Shown: positions 25,527 to 32,142 of the stretch, piece by piece
Numbering within the stretch: the first letter of the stretch is position 1
How the letters are laid out: each line of letters begins with the position of its first letter
Origin: Pontiella sulfatireligans
GTDB lineage: Bacteria > Verrucomicrobiota > Kiritimatiellia > Kiritimatiellales > Pontiellaceae
NCBI RefSeq assembly: GCF_900890705.1
Contig: NZ_CAAHFH010000002.1
Coordinates: 2,692,616 to 2,756,615 of the forward strand
DNA length: 64,000 bases
Direction of reading: 5' to 3'
Program-made: the position numbers and the translations under genes
Notes under the pieces: generated by a model
What the model was told of the DNA's origin: nothing
Seen by the model: the letters and a program-made list of their open reading frames with translations, nothing else
Databases searched by the model: none

Positions 25527-26446
25527 AAGACCTCCTCCAAAACCTGTTTCAAAATTACGGCAGGCACCGCGTTTCCCCGCTAAACCAACCGCAAAACGCC
25601 ATTTATGTGGTTTCGCCTCGGGGAAGTCAACCGCAAGGGCAGGTTTAGGTACTTTCCTTACAACTCCTTGCCATTCTGCGTTCCTTAACGGATGACCCTT
25701 TACCTGTTCAGCACCAAAAGTCAAATCCTCTTCCGATGCCGCTTTTGCAAAATGGTTATGAGCAAAATGGTTATGAGCAAAATGATTTAAAACAAACATC
25801 CCGCACAAAAATCATTTTGCTCCAAATCATTTTGCACCAATAAATCTGCTGCGCAGCCTCATTGGGTACTTTCCCATTCTGCGTTCCTTGGCGCGTGACC
25901 ATCTTGCGTATACAATCGATGACAGGATCATTAAATGACAAGATTATTAGAAGTGTCCGCATGAAGTTCTTCGTATTATTTACTGGGGAAACTCGGGAAG
26001 GCTTTTTCTAAAAAAAATAAATATCGCGGCCAATCCAGTACAACAAATTTCCGTACATAGGGCGGGTGAAATGGCAGTGAATAGAGGAAACACGGAGTGG
26101 GGCTGGCGCGAAGCGACGGCAGCGAAGCGGCAACCAACAAATATTCCGGTCGTTTGGATTAGTTGCTTTTCCTCCATTCGTTGCTGATTAATTTCCGATG
26201 TGCATGGCTGAGGCATCCGACATCACCAGTCTCACCCTAAAAATCTACATAGAACCCCGCATGAACGGAATCATCCTGTCCTATCTCCCTGCTGCACCCA
26301 CCACTTTGGGGTCATTTAATTTGAGGCCGCTCGCCGCGCAAACGTCGCAGCTCGACAAGCGCCTCGAAAGCCAAGCGGCGCAGGGCCGGATTCCGATCCG
26401 GCGACTCCGTGCCCACTGCGCGCCAGGGTCTGACCCGGGGACAGCG
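25527..26446. other. Gene-free, repeat-rich stretch
   Basis: No credible gene is seen. It holds a duplicated short block (GGTACTTTCC ... CATTCTGCGTTCCTT, near 25649–25686 and 25864–25890), the AAATGRTT palindromic array described separately, and a solitary GGGCCGGATTCCGATCC arm at 26383–26399. Short open frames on both strands lack ribosome binding sites and familiar sequence. Confidence 0.6.
25747..25842. repeat. Tandem/inverted GCAAAATGRTT array
   Basis: Two full 15-bp tandem units GCAAAATGGTTATGA and a third partial unit are followed, after 22 nt, by inverted copies (AAATCATTTTGC twice). The architecture matches the element at 44259–44324 between lon and the serpin gene, which is built on CAGAATRATTATGG units. 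This is a repeat family of palindromic design and unknown origin. Confidence 0.7.
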
Positions 26447-26526
26447 GAGGGGTCAGTCCTATGATTTAATGTTTTCTTCCGTTTCAGCCGAATCGATCAA
26501 CCTAAAAACATTATTTCATAGCACCC
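26447..26526. repeat. Inverted pair of degenerate junction motifs
   Basis: GGGGTCAGTCCTATGATT at 26449–26466 continues into AATGTTTTC, and 26502–26526 reads AAAAACATTATTTCATAG then CACCCC, an inverted relative. The two lie head to head around a 25-nt centre, as expected of a miniature element with two RAYT-type ends. Confidence 0.55.
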
Positions 26527-26601
26527 CTTTGCCGGGGAATAAACGTTGCCTTCAAATCCGGGCGTCGTGTCGTTTCGGCTCCAAGCTCTTCGCTATTTAC
26601 T

Positions 26602-26805
26602 TCATTTATTAGTGTCTGAACTGATTTTTTCTGCTTGTTGGATTTTATCTTTCATATGAATTGACCCATAAAGCCCGAACCCAAGAATGATCAATAATCC
26701 CGATAGGAACATAATTTTTTCTGATTTTGTTTTTGCTCTGATGATTCCGAAAATAAAAGCGACAACGATCACTATTGCTCCAAGGATTGGAAGTATTGTT
26801 GTCAT
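26602..26805 (-). CDS. Small two-helix membrane protein, hypothetical
   Basis: A 67-residue frame in AT-rich DNA with two hydrophobic segments (ILPILGAIVIVVAFIFGII and IMFLSGLLIILGFGLYGSI) joined by a basic loop RAKTKSEK. Such small hairpin membrane proteins are common but not diagnostic. Its start lies 9 nt from the junction motif that ends the transposase remnant, so the original promoter and perhaps the true N-terminus may have been replaced. The pattern of hydrophobic and charged segments looks real; expression is doubtful. Confidence 0.45.
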   Translation of the reverse strand: MTTILPILGAIVIVVAFIFGIIRAKTKSEKIMFLSGLLIILGFGLYGSIHMKDKIQQAEKISSDTNK

Positions 26806-26814
26806 AGCCTGGGG

Positions 26815-27003
26815 TCAGGCCTTGAATATTAACATTTTCTGTTTCAACGTCCATAACTCACCCTTGGTTGCGCTCTCCATTAATTTAATATTTCTCGAAA
26901 CACTGCTCGGATGCCCCATCATTAACAAATCTGATATCCAACTATTTTTAACGCATGTATTTCGGCGGATTAACCAAGCAATTGCCATTTTGTTTTTGGC
27001 CCC
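26815..27003 (-). pseudogene. C-terminal remnant of a Y1/RAYT-type transposase
   Basis: Read on the minus strand, about 62 codons are open to a TGA at 26815–26817: KNKMAIAWLIRRNTCVKN, then WISDLLMMGHPSSVSRNIK and LWTLKQKMLIFKA. The helix-turn-helix-like WISDLL-MGHPSSVSR stretch and the position of the stop inside a GGCCTGACCCC motif fit the C-terminus of REP-associated tyrosine transposases. Perfect 17-bp inverted copies of CCTTGAATATTAACATT flank it (26820–26836, 27009–27025). The catalytic HUH half is missing. Confidence 0.6.
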
Positions 27004-27034
27004 TTTTGAATGTTAATATTCAAGGACTGGCACG

Positions 27035-28623
27035 AATGGCACTTCCTTAAGGGCTCCTATCACACACATAAAACCGCAGTTTTAGGGTAAAAACCAATGC
27101 TATTATCTTGATATATATCACGAAGAATGCAAGTATCTTGCATGAATAATACAACACCATTCCTGCCTGGACTTCATCTTCAATCGCTCCGTAAAAAACC
27201 GCGCTCTACGGCACAAATAATGGCCGATGAAATGATGCATAAAAAAGACAAATCACTGCTGGGTCTAAAAGCTTGTTTCGGACGTTTCATTCCCGAATGT
27301 TTTTTGAAAAACAATGTGAAGGGACATCATAGTCGTCACCGTATTTTCAGCAAGGAAACCACTTTCTGGGCGTTCTTTTCTCAGATTATTGATGCCGATG
27401 GGGGCTGTGCTGAAGTCGTTAAAAAACTGAAAACATATCTCGCTTTCAATAGTGATCAGTCGCTGTCCGTTTCCACGGGTTCTTACTGCAAGGCGCGAAA
27501 AAAACTAGAGGAGACGGATTTGGTCGAAATCCTCAAACACACCTCAGAGTCGTTTCATGTTAACCTCGACGATCAGCCTCTCGCGGGCCGGCGCGTTATT
27601 GTTGTTGATGGAACGGGGTTGAGTATGCCTGACACCTCTGAAAATCAAGACGAATGGCCTCAAATTTCCTCTCAAAAAAAAGGGTGCGGTTTCCCGACAA
27701 TGCGCCTGCTCGGCTGTTTCGATCTCGCGACGGGCGCAATTCTAAGCTATGCAGTCGGAAATAAAAAAAACCATGAACTCCCCTTGCTTCGCCAGCAGGA
27801 AGGCACTTTCAAGGAAGGGGATATTTTCCTGGGGGACAAAGGGTTCTGTAGTTTTTATGATGTTGATCGGCTCCGAGAAAAGGGCGTTGACAGTATCATT
27901 CCATTAGCGCGTCGAATACCGAAAACGGAACAGACCTGCATCAAAAAGTTGGCGAACAATGATCTCCTGATTCGCTGGGAAAGGCCCGCTTGGTATAAAA
28001 AGGCACCCCTCCCGAAAGACGAGTGGAACCAGTTGCCCGAAGAGCTTCTATTGCGTCAAATCAAAGTCGATGTTGAGCAGCCTGGATTCCGAGTGAAAAG
28101 CTTTTACATCATCACTACGCTACTCGATCCGCTTATCTATTCAGCAAAGAGTATCGCCGACCTCTACTATCGCAGATGGAGCGTTGAACTCTTTTTTCGC
28201 GACCTAAAAACAACCACGAAAATGGATATATTGCGTTGCAAATCCCCCGCGATGATTCGGAAGGAACTGCTCATGTATTTCATCGCCTACAATGCCATTC
28301 GTCATTTGATCTATGAGACCGCGCACGCTCATGAAAAAGACCCCATGCGGCTGAGTTATAAAGGCGCACTACAAGCACTCCGGCAGGCGGAAGTATACTT
28401 TAATCGAGCCGCGCTTTGCCCATCCGAAATCCTTCGGATACGGGAAAACCTGCTCGATTCGATCCGCACCAATATAATTCCCTTTCGGCCCGGAAGGAGT
28501 GAGCCGCGATGCCTTAAAAGAAGACTCAAACCCTATCAACTTTTAACACTGCATCGTCATGAAATGATCGAGATAAAGCATCGGAGTAAATATAATGCCA
28601 AAGCAGCTTAAGGAAGTGGCATT
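27035..28623 (+). mobile_element. Complete IS4-family insertion sequence
   Basis: A 1.59-kb element bounded by terminal inverted repeats: left AATGGCACTTCCTTAAG at 27035–27051 and right 28607–28623, identical but for one base. It contains one transposase, whose stop codon lies inside the right repeat. No target-site duplication is obvious. It sits between a RAYT remnant and another junction motif, so it landed in already rearranged DNA. Intact reading frame and termini suggest that it is active or recent. The window's right edge shows a related terminus. Confidence 0.88.
27127..28611 (+). CDS. IS4-family DDE transposase
   Basis: A 494-residue cut-and-paste transposase. The DDE residues are Asp161 in VIVVDGTGLS, Asp237 in LGDKGFCS and Glu354 in the IS4 signature YYRRWSVELFFRDLKTT (Y-x2-R-x3-E-x6-K). 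The N-terminal DNA-binding part and the beta-strand insertion expected between the second D and the E are both present. ATG 27127 is used; it lies inside a short palindrome (ATGCAAG and CTTGCAT) that could fold over the start site, and ATG 27142 is the alternative. Codon use is more AT-rich than in neighbouring core genes. Confidence 0.95.
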   Translation: MQVSCMNNTTPFLPGLHLQSLRKKPRSTAQIMADEMMHKKDKSLLGLKACFGRFIPECFLKNNVKGHHSRHRIFSKETTFWAFFSQIIDADGGCAEVVKKLKTYLAFNSDQSLSVSTGSYCKARKKLEETDLVEILKHTSESFHVNLDDQPLAGRRVIVVDGTGLSMPDTSENQDEWPQISSQKKGCGFPTMRLLGCFDLATGAILSYAVGNKKNHELPLLRQQEGTFKEGDIFLGDKGFCSFYDVDRLREKGVDSIIPLARRIPKTEQTCIKKLANNDLLIRWERPAWYKKAPLPKDEWNQLPEELLLRQIKVDVEQPGFRVKSFYIITTLLDPLIYSAKSIADLYYRRWSVELFFRDLKTTTKMDILRCKSPAMIRKELLMYFIAYNAIRHLIYETAHAHEKDPMRLSYKGALQALRQAEVYFNRAALCPSEILRIRENLLDSIRTNIIPFRPGRSEPRCLKRRLKPYQLLTLHRHEMIEIKHRSKYNAKAA

Positions 28624-28685
28624 CAGGTCTGACCCCTTTTTGACCCCTTTTGCGTTTTCGCGGTAGGGTCTGGCTGGTTGGAAAA

Positions 28686-29000
28686 TTATTTATCCCTATT
28701 CCTTCGGTCTAATAGAAATCGTTGGAGTAATCTCTCAGAACGCATGACATGTAAAATGTATGCAGTATCATTTTCGACACGATAGAATATACGACATGGA
28801 GGAACGATAATTTCTCGATAGGTTGTGCGAGGAAGTTCTGCTGGGCGCTTCCCTGAGTTTGGATAGATTGTTAAACGCTCAACTCTATCAAATACTTTAT
28901 GGACATAGTTACCCGCCGCGAGTGGATCATCGAGTGCGATATATTCCGCAACTTCATCTAAATCCAGAAGAGCTGGTTCTGTCCAAATTAGCTCAGCCAT
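28686..29000 (-). CDS. RelE/ParE-family toxin
   Basis: A 104-residue toxin with the ParE/RelE fold pattern: WTEPALLDLDEVAEYIALDD, PNSGKRPAELP and the core strand REIIVPPCRIFYRVENDTAYILHVMRSER. It either inhibits gyrase (ParE) or cleaves mRNA on the ribosome (RelE); sequence alone does not decide, but the LxxVxxYI-type helix and the RIFYR strand are nearer ParE. It overlaps the antitoxin by 13 nt. Confidence 0.9.
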   Translation of the reverse strand: MAELIWTEPALLDLDEVAEYIALDDPLAAGNYVHKVFDRVERLTIYPNSGKRPAELPRTTYREIIVPPCRIFYRVENDTAYILHVMRSERLLQRFLLDRRNRDK

Positions 29001-29245
29001 TTCTTCATCTTTCCTTTGGCTTCACTCTGAGTATAGGTTCTGTTTTCTAAAATTGCCCGTTCACCTCTGGAGATTCCTTCCAAAACACTCATCCGACTCT
29101 GCATGAACTCATAAGAATCAACATCAACGAGGTACGCTGATGGTTTACCATGTTCGGTAATTAAAACGGGTTCTCCCGAGCTATGGAGATCTGAAAGAAT
29201 CTGGGTGGCTTGTCTTTTTAATGTGGTTACTAATTCTGTTTTCAT
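28988..29245 (-). CDS. Phd/YefM-family antitoxin
   Basis: An 85-residue antitoxin. The N-terminal Phd/YefM DNA-binding fold is clear in LKRQATQILSDLHSSGEPVL and ITEHGKPSAYLVDVDSYE, and the acidic/basic C-terminal tail should mask the toxin. It precedes and overlaps the toxin gene. Three spaced AGTATSA motifs lie just upstream and are the likely autoregulatory site. Confidence 0.92.
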   Translation of the reverse strand: MKTELVTTLKRQATQILSDLHSSGEPVLITEHGKPSAYLVDVDSYEFMQSRMSVLEGISRGERAILENRTYTQSEAKGKMKKWLS

Positions 29246-29252
29246 ACTCAGA

Positions 29253-29281
29253 ATGATACTTTAGTGATACTCTGTGCTCAA
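29253..29281 (-). promoter_or_regulatory. Promoter and repeated operator of the Phd–ParE pair
   Basis: On the minus strand TTGAGC (29276–29281) and TATCAT (29253–29258) are separated by 17 nt. AGTATCA occurs twice and AGTATGA once at 11–12 nt spacing across the -10 and start codon. The -10 ends only 7 nt before the ATG, so the mRNA would be leaderless or nearly so. Confidence 0.6.
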
Positions 29282-29336
29282 TTCTTTTTTATGTATTTCC
29301 ACGTTTGAGATGAGGCTGAGTGCAAACGACTTCAAC

Positions 29337-29432
29337 TTAATCGACGGGCGTTGTCACGATAGCCTCAATTGACTGGCTGGGAGTTTTATAGCCGAACTTT
29401 GGCATCGTTCATGCTTTATTATACCGTATTCG
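29337..29432 (-). pseudogene. Possible transposase C-terminal remnant
   Basis: The minus strand reads IIKERIRYNKA, a stop, then TMPKFGYKTPSQSIEAIV and TTPVD before TAA. A YN-x-GYKTP-x-Q ending is like the C-terminus of integrase-core transposases of IS3 type. It is short and interrupted, so the call is weak. Confidence 0.25.
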
Positions 29433-29568
29433 TTCTTTAATAATTTAGCCCAGCCGGTCAGAAACGTAAGACTCTGATTCGTTAACAATACTAAAGGGAG
29501 CTTAAAGCACCCACCTTGACACTTAAGGTTTCGGAGATGCACTTCCCCGAGTCTGGGCAGTTCTTCTC

Positions 29569-29598
29569 CGCTTCGAGATAACTCGGAGCGTTTTTTTT
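29569..29598 (+). terminator. Rho-independent terminator with no obvious gene
   Basis: CGCTTCGAG, ATAA loop, CTCGGAGCG (29569–29590, one G·U pair) followed by eight T's. It is a textbook plus-strand terminator, yet no plus-strand gene precedes it, so it is probably left from a lost gene. Confidence 0.75.
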
Positions 29599-29694
29599 CA
29601 TCTCCATCCACATTCGCCATGACCGTTCGGGAAAGCGTGCCGAAGGCGCGATTTCACCGATACGTGTCGATGGTCTTGTCGGCCATGGTTACTC

Positions 29695-29901
29695 TCATCT
29701 GATGTATTGGGTTCTGTAACCGATCTTGCCATTTTTGTATTCGTAGATTCTGTATCTGGCTTGGCGTCCCCAATTGCCCGCAATGGACGAGCTCACGTAA
29801 AGTGCCAAGCCAGTGGTGCTCATCTCGATGGAAATGCCCGGCTAGCCGAACGAGGAAAGGACGCGGAGGAAAGTTAGAGGTAGCCAGATGAATCCCTTCA
29901 T
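29695..29901 (-). pseudogene. Small secreted-protein-like frame with internal stop
   Basis: From ATG 29901 the frame reads MKGFIWLPLTFLRVLSSFG, then TAG, then 48 further residues in the same frame ending GKIGYRTQYIR and TGA; the second half includes WGRQARYRIYEYKNGKIGY. The first part looks like a signal peptide and the second like a small beta-rich domain, so the stop probably disables one gene. It starts 10 nt beyond the Sel1 fragment stop on the same strand. Confidence 0.4.
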
Positions 29902-29910
29902 GATAGCGGA

Positions 29911-30109
29911 TCATTTCAAAAACTTCTCGGCATACTCCCGCGAAAGCCGCTGACCTTCTTCAATTTGGGCGGGGGTCATTATTTTAAGGAGACTCGAACA
30001 TTTTTCTAATGCTCCTTTTTCCTCTTGCGCCGCCAGTTTATACCACGCATATGACTGCGGATAATCCTGAGGGACACCTTCGCCATATTCATAACAAAAC
30101 CCTAGAGGT
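29911..30109 (-). pseudogene. Sel1-repeat protein, C-terminal fragment
   Basis: About 65 codons on the minus strand read LGFCYEYGEGVPQDYPQSY then AWYKLAAQEEKGALE, a clear Sel1-like repeat, and continue MTPAQIEEGQRLSREYAEKF to TGA at 29911–29913. There is no start; the frame begins at a tandem GGTCCGGGGTCA duplication. Sel1 proteins are multi-repeat solenoids, so most of the gene has been lost. Confidence 0.65.
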
Positions 30110-30130
30110 CCGGGGTCAGGTCCGGGGTCA
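30107..30130. repeat. Tandem 12-bp duplication at a breakpoint
   Basis: GGTCCGGGGTCA occurs twice in direct tandem. It contains the GGGGTCA core of the junction motif and marks the boundary between the Sel1 fragment and the group II intron remnant. Confidence 0.8.
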
Positions 30131-30165
30131 GTCCGAAAGCGCCGATTAAAATCGGCGGAGAGTAG

Positions 30166-30667
30166 AGAATGAAAGAGTCTTACAATGAAGGATTAGCGAG
30201 CCACATTGGCCCCGAGTCATGTCTCGACAACCCGCGAGGGTGTGGGAAAGCGTTGACAGGGGAAAGCACAGGCGGGCTATTGAGCTCCGAAATCACCTGT
30301 TATCAGAGGCAGACCTCGTGGACTGTACGGGAATGCAACATGGTCGGCCGCGTAAATCGCGAGCGGTCTACTGCTCTGGCGGAGTCATGGAACCTGGCAT
30401 GTGCGGACACTCTCCGCGCGGGAATCGGGAGATCTCGGGAAGGAGTCTCGGTCAATGAATGAACCGTTGAATCGAGACATCGCAGCAAAGGTCAATCGCC
30501 GAATACCTGCGATGGATTCCCCCGAGAAGTCGGATGGCGACATAGTACCTGAGAAGCTTGCGAACAAGGAGGCTATGGGCTCTGCGGAGCAGGTGGAGGG
30601 AAGGGAGCCAACCAAGAGGAACCTTGAACAAATCATCGCAAGCCGGACGCTGAGCCGGGGGTTTGCG
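30166..30667 (+). mobile_element. Group II intron remnant, truncated at both ends
   Basis: The sequence GAATGAAAGAGTCTTACA, AGCGAGCCACATTGGCC, CCGAGTCATG, AAGCGTTGACAGGGGAAAG, CCTGGCATGTGCGGACACTC and GGGAATCGGGAGATCTCG follows the well-known stretch of bacterial group II introns between domain I and the maturase gene. It continues into the maturase N-terminus. The intron's 5' end, catalytic domain V and the boundary are missing; both ends meet GGGGTCA-type motifs. Confidence 0.75.
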
Positions 30668-30694
30668 TCACAGAAAAAGGGGTCAGACCTATGA
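30455..30694 (+). pseudogene. Group II intron reverse transcriptase, N-terminal fragment
   Basis: From ATG 30455 (GGAAGGAG about 9 nt upstream) the frame reads MNEPLNRDIAAKVNRRIP, then EKSDGDIVPEKLANKEAM, VEGREPTKRNLEQ and ASRTLSRGFAS. That is the characteristic low-complexity leader of group II intron maturases (S-D-x-VP-K-x-NK and EGR-x-TK-N patterns). It is cut before the RT domain by the junction motif, adding QKKGSDL and a stop. Confidence 0.7.
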
Positions 30695-30706
30695 AATGAT
30701 GTTTTC
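30674..30706. repeat. GGGGTCAGACC junction motif, copy 2
   Basis: Identical over 33 bases to the copy at 25198–25230 but in opposite orientation. It cuts off the group II intron maturase. The two copies thus bracket the disordered interval 25.2–30.7 kb as a large inverted pair, which could mediate inversion by recombination. Confidence 0.8.
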
Positions 30707-31541
30707 TGCATTTCCTCTACTCCCTTTATCCGAGGGGCGGACCACTTTTTTCATTATCCGCCCACACAACTGCACGTCCCATACGCACAGCAAAAATATC
30801 CGTACATCTTATATGGTATTAGGTCTAAGTAAAGGAAAGGGATTGGGAGAGTTGGGGGTTTGATGTTGAATCGTTCTCTTTGCTCACTATTTGTTGGCAC
30901 AAATTATCGGTCGCTTTGCTCGCGGGGGGTTGGGAGTTGAATACGCGCGATTTGTCCGCCGCCCGCCACGTCGGGGACGTGGCCTACACATTGATTGGAA
31001 ACTTTGCGATTCCCTGCGATCTTGTGGCTAATTCCCCTCCGAAAGACCAACGCTTGAACCACTCTTATGTTGCGCGTAACATAAGAATGATTCACCGCGG
31101 CGGGTGGTAAGAAATGCCGTTCAGGCTATGCGGCGGGTTCGGCGAACCAGACCTACCCAATGAACCGCCCGTCCCATCGGGGACATGGCCTACATCATGG
31201 AGTCTTCAGGCGACTCTGTGGAATAGTCGCCTGAAGGCGGGACTACATACAAAATGTCTTCGTGCCTTTTGAGCCTCTTGGCGGCCAATAAATCCGTGTT
31301 CATCCGCGGTTCTCCCCTTGCGCACGAGCGGCGCGCTCGGCGATCGCGCCCTACCAAAGAACCATCCTGTTCATCCCGTCTAATAAAAAAGTACGGCCAG
31401 CAAACGAGCCATTCCTCCGAGACCGCTTTCCACCCTTCGGGCGGTGAAGCGGTCTCTACTCCCTGTGAGTGCTGGTTCGTGTGTAGAGAACGTTTACCCG
31501 CGATCCGGAACCTGCCGACCGTTTTTCCATTTCTGGCGGCG
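30707..31541. other. Gene-free stretch with several hairpins
   Basis: No gene is supported. Hairpins: TCTTATGTT with AACATAAGA (31063–31086); CTTCAGGCGACT with AGTCGCCTGAAG (31204–31236, perfect 12-bp arms); GAGACCGCTT with AAGCGGTCTC (31419–31456) enclosing CACCC-TTCG-GGCGGTG. The phrases CGGGGACGTGGCCTACA and CGGGGACATGGCCTACA (near 30972 and 31180) are near copies of one another. Several are relatives of the TTCAGGCGG family seen at 3218–3300. Confidence 0.6.
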
Positions 31542-31675
31542 ATGGCAGGGGTGGTTGCTGGCCTGGCCGGCATCAATGTGTCCAACTCGCAGCCTCGATC
31601 GTGGCCTGCTAGATTCAGACCGGCATGATTGGTTCCATCGTCGTCGTGCTGACGTTCCTTTACCTCAAAGTGTAA
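31542..31675 (+). pseudogene. GlsB/YeaQ-like small membrane protein remnant
   Basis: From 31542 one frame reads MAGVVAGLAGINVSNS; a shift of frame at about 31590 then gives ASIVAC, an in-frame TAG, and IQTGMIGSIVVVLTFLYLKV to TAA at 31673. Joined, the peptide has the two glycine-rich TM helices of the GlsB/YeaQ/YmgE family C-terminal half (…TGMIGSIVVVL…). The N-terminal helix is missing. It is decayed by truncation, a frameshift and a nonsense codon. Confidence 0.45.
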
Positions 31676-31697
31676 CACTCTGGTTTGGAAAAACGTG

Positions 31698-31732
31698 TTG
31701 ACAAACCTAAACATTTGGTTATTTTGCCAAAT
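31698..31732 (+). promoter_or_regulatory. Promoter and ArsR-type operator of the arsenic island
   Basis: TTGACA at 31698–31703 and TATTTT at 31720–31725 (16-nt spacer) precede arsR. ATTTGG and CCAAAT (31713–31718, 31727–31732) form an inverted repeat across the -10, the usual site for ArsR/SmtB repressors. AAGGAG follows at 31741. Confidence 0.7.
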
Positions 31733-31753
31733 ATAGTTTCAAGGAGTCCTACG

Positions 31754-32074
31754 ATGACGGAGAAGGAAAAAACCATGTATACGGCGAAAGCCCAGGTGCT
31801 CAAGGCGCTGGCGCATCCGACCCGGCTTTGGATGGCGGAAGAGCTGGAGGGCGGCGAAAAGTGCGTGTGCGAATTTGTCGATGAAATCGATGCCGACTTT
31901 TCGACGATCTCTAAACATCTCTCCGTGCTGAAGCAGGCGGGGATCGTCGCGGACGACAAGCGCGGCAAGCAGGTCTTCTACTCGCTGAAGGTTCCCTGCG
32001 TGCTCAACTTTATGCATTGCGTCGAAGCGGTGATCGAGAACAACGCCAAGTTGCAGGCGGAGCTGGTGAACTAA
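31754..32074 (+). CDS. arsR: ArsR-family metalloregulator (first)
   Basis: A 106-residue winged-helix repressor that releases DNA on binding As(III) or another thiophilic metal. The helix-turn-helix reads FSTISKHLSVLKQAGIV. Candidate ligands are Cys37 and Cys39 in KCVCEFVDE, at the position of the ELCVC motif of classical ArsR, and Cys82 and Cys89 near the C-terminus. AAGGAG lies 7 nt before ATG 31754; a later ATG at 31775 (MYTAKAQ) is possible. It heads the island and probably controls genes through the ArsG-like permease. Confidence 0.93.
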   Translation: MTEKEKTMYTAKAQVLKALAHPTRLWMAEELEGGEKCVCEFVDEIDADFSTISKHLSVLKQAGIVADDKRGKQVFYSLKVPCVLNFMHCVEAVIENNAKLQAELVN

Positions 32075-32142
32075 AAAATTTTGAACAATGATTGGTGAAA
32101 AGGTCAAATGACCAATATCGGCGGAATCGCCGGAGGTAATAC

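Noticed and set aside
25747..25842. Possible CRISPR array
   Set aside because: Units are 15 bp, directly adjacent and partly inverted, with no unique spacers and no cas gene.
25980..26216. Minus-strand frame of 78 codons in the gene-poor stretch
   Set aside because: No binding site, no recognisable domain and uneven composition.
26198..26464. Plus-strand frame of 88 codons
   Set aside because: Runs through two different dispersed repeats, so it is an accidental frame.
29354..29620. Minus-strand frame of 88 codons
   Set aside because: Crosses a terminator hairpin and conflicts with a better transposase-like reading in another frame.
31254..31628. Plus-strand frame of 124 codons before the arsenic island
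   Set aside because: Passes through a hairpin and ends in the decayed membrane-protein remnant; not a gene.
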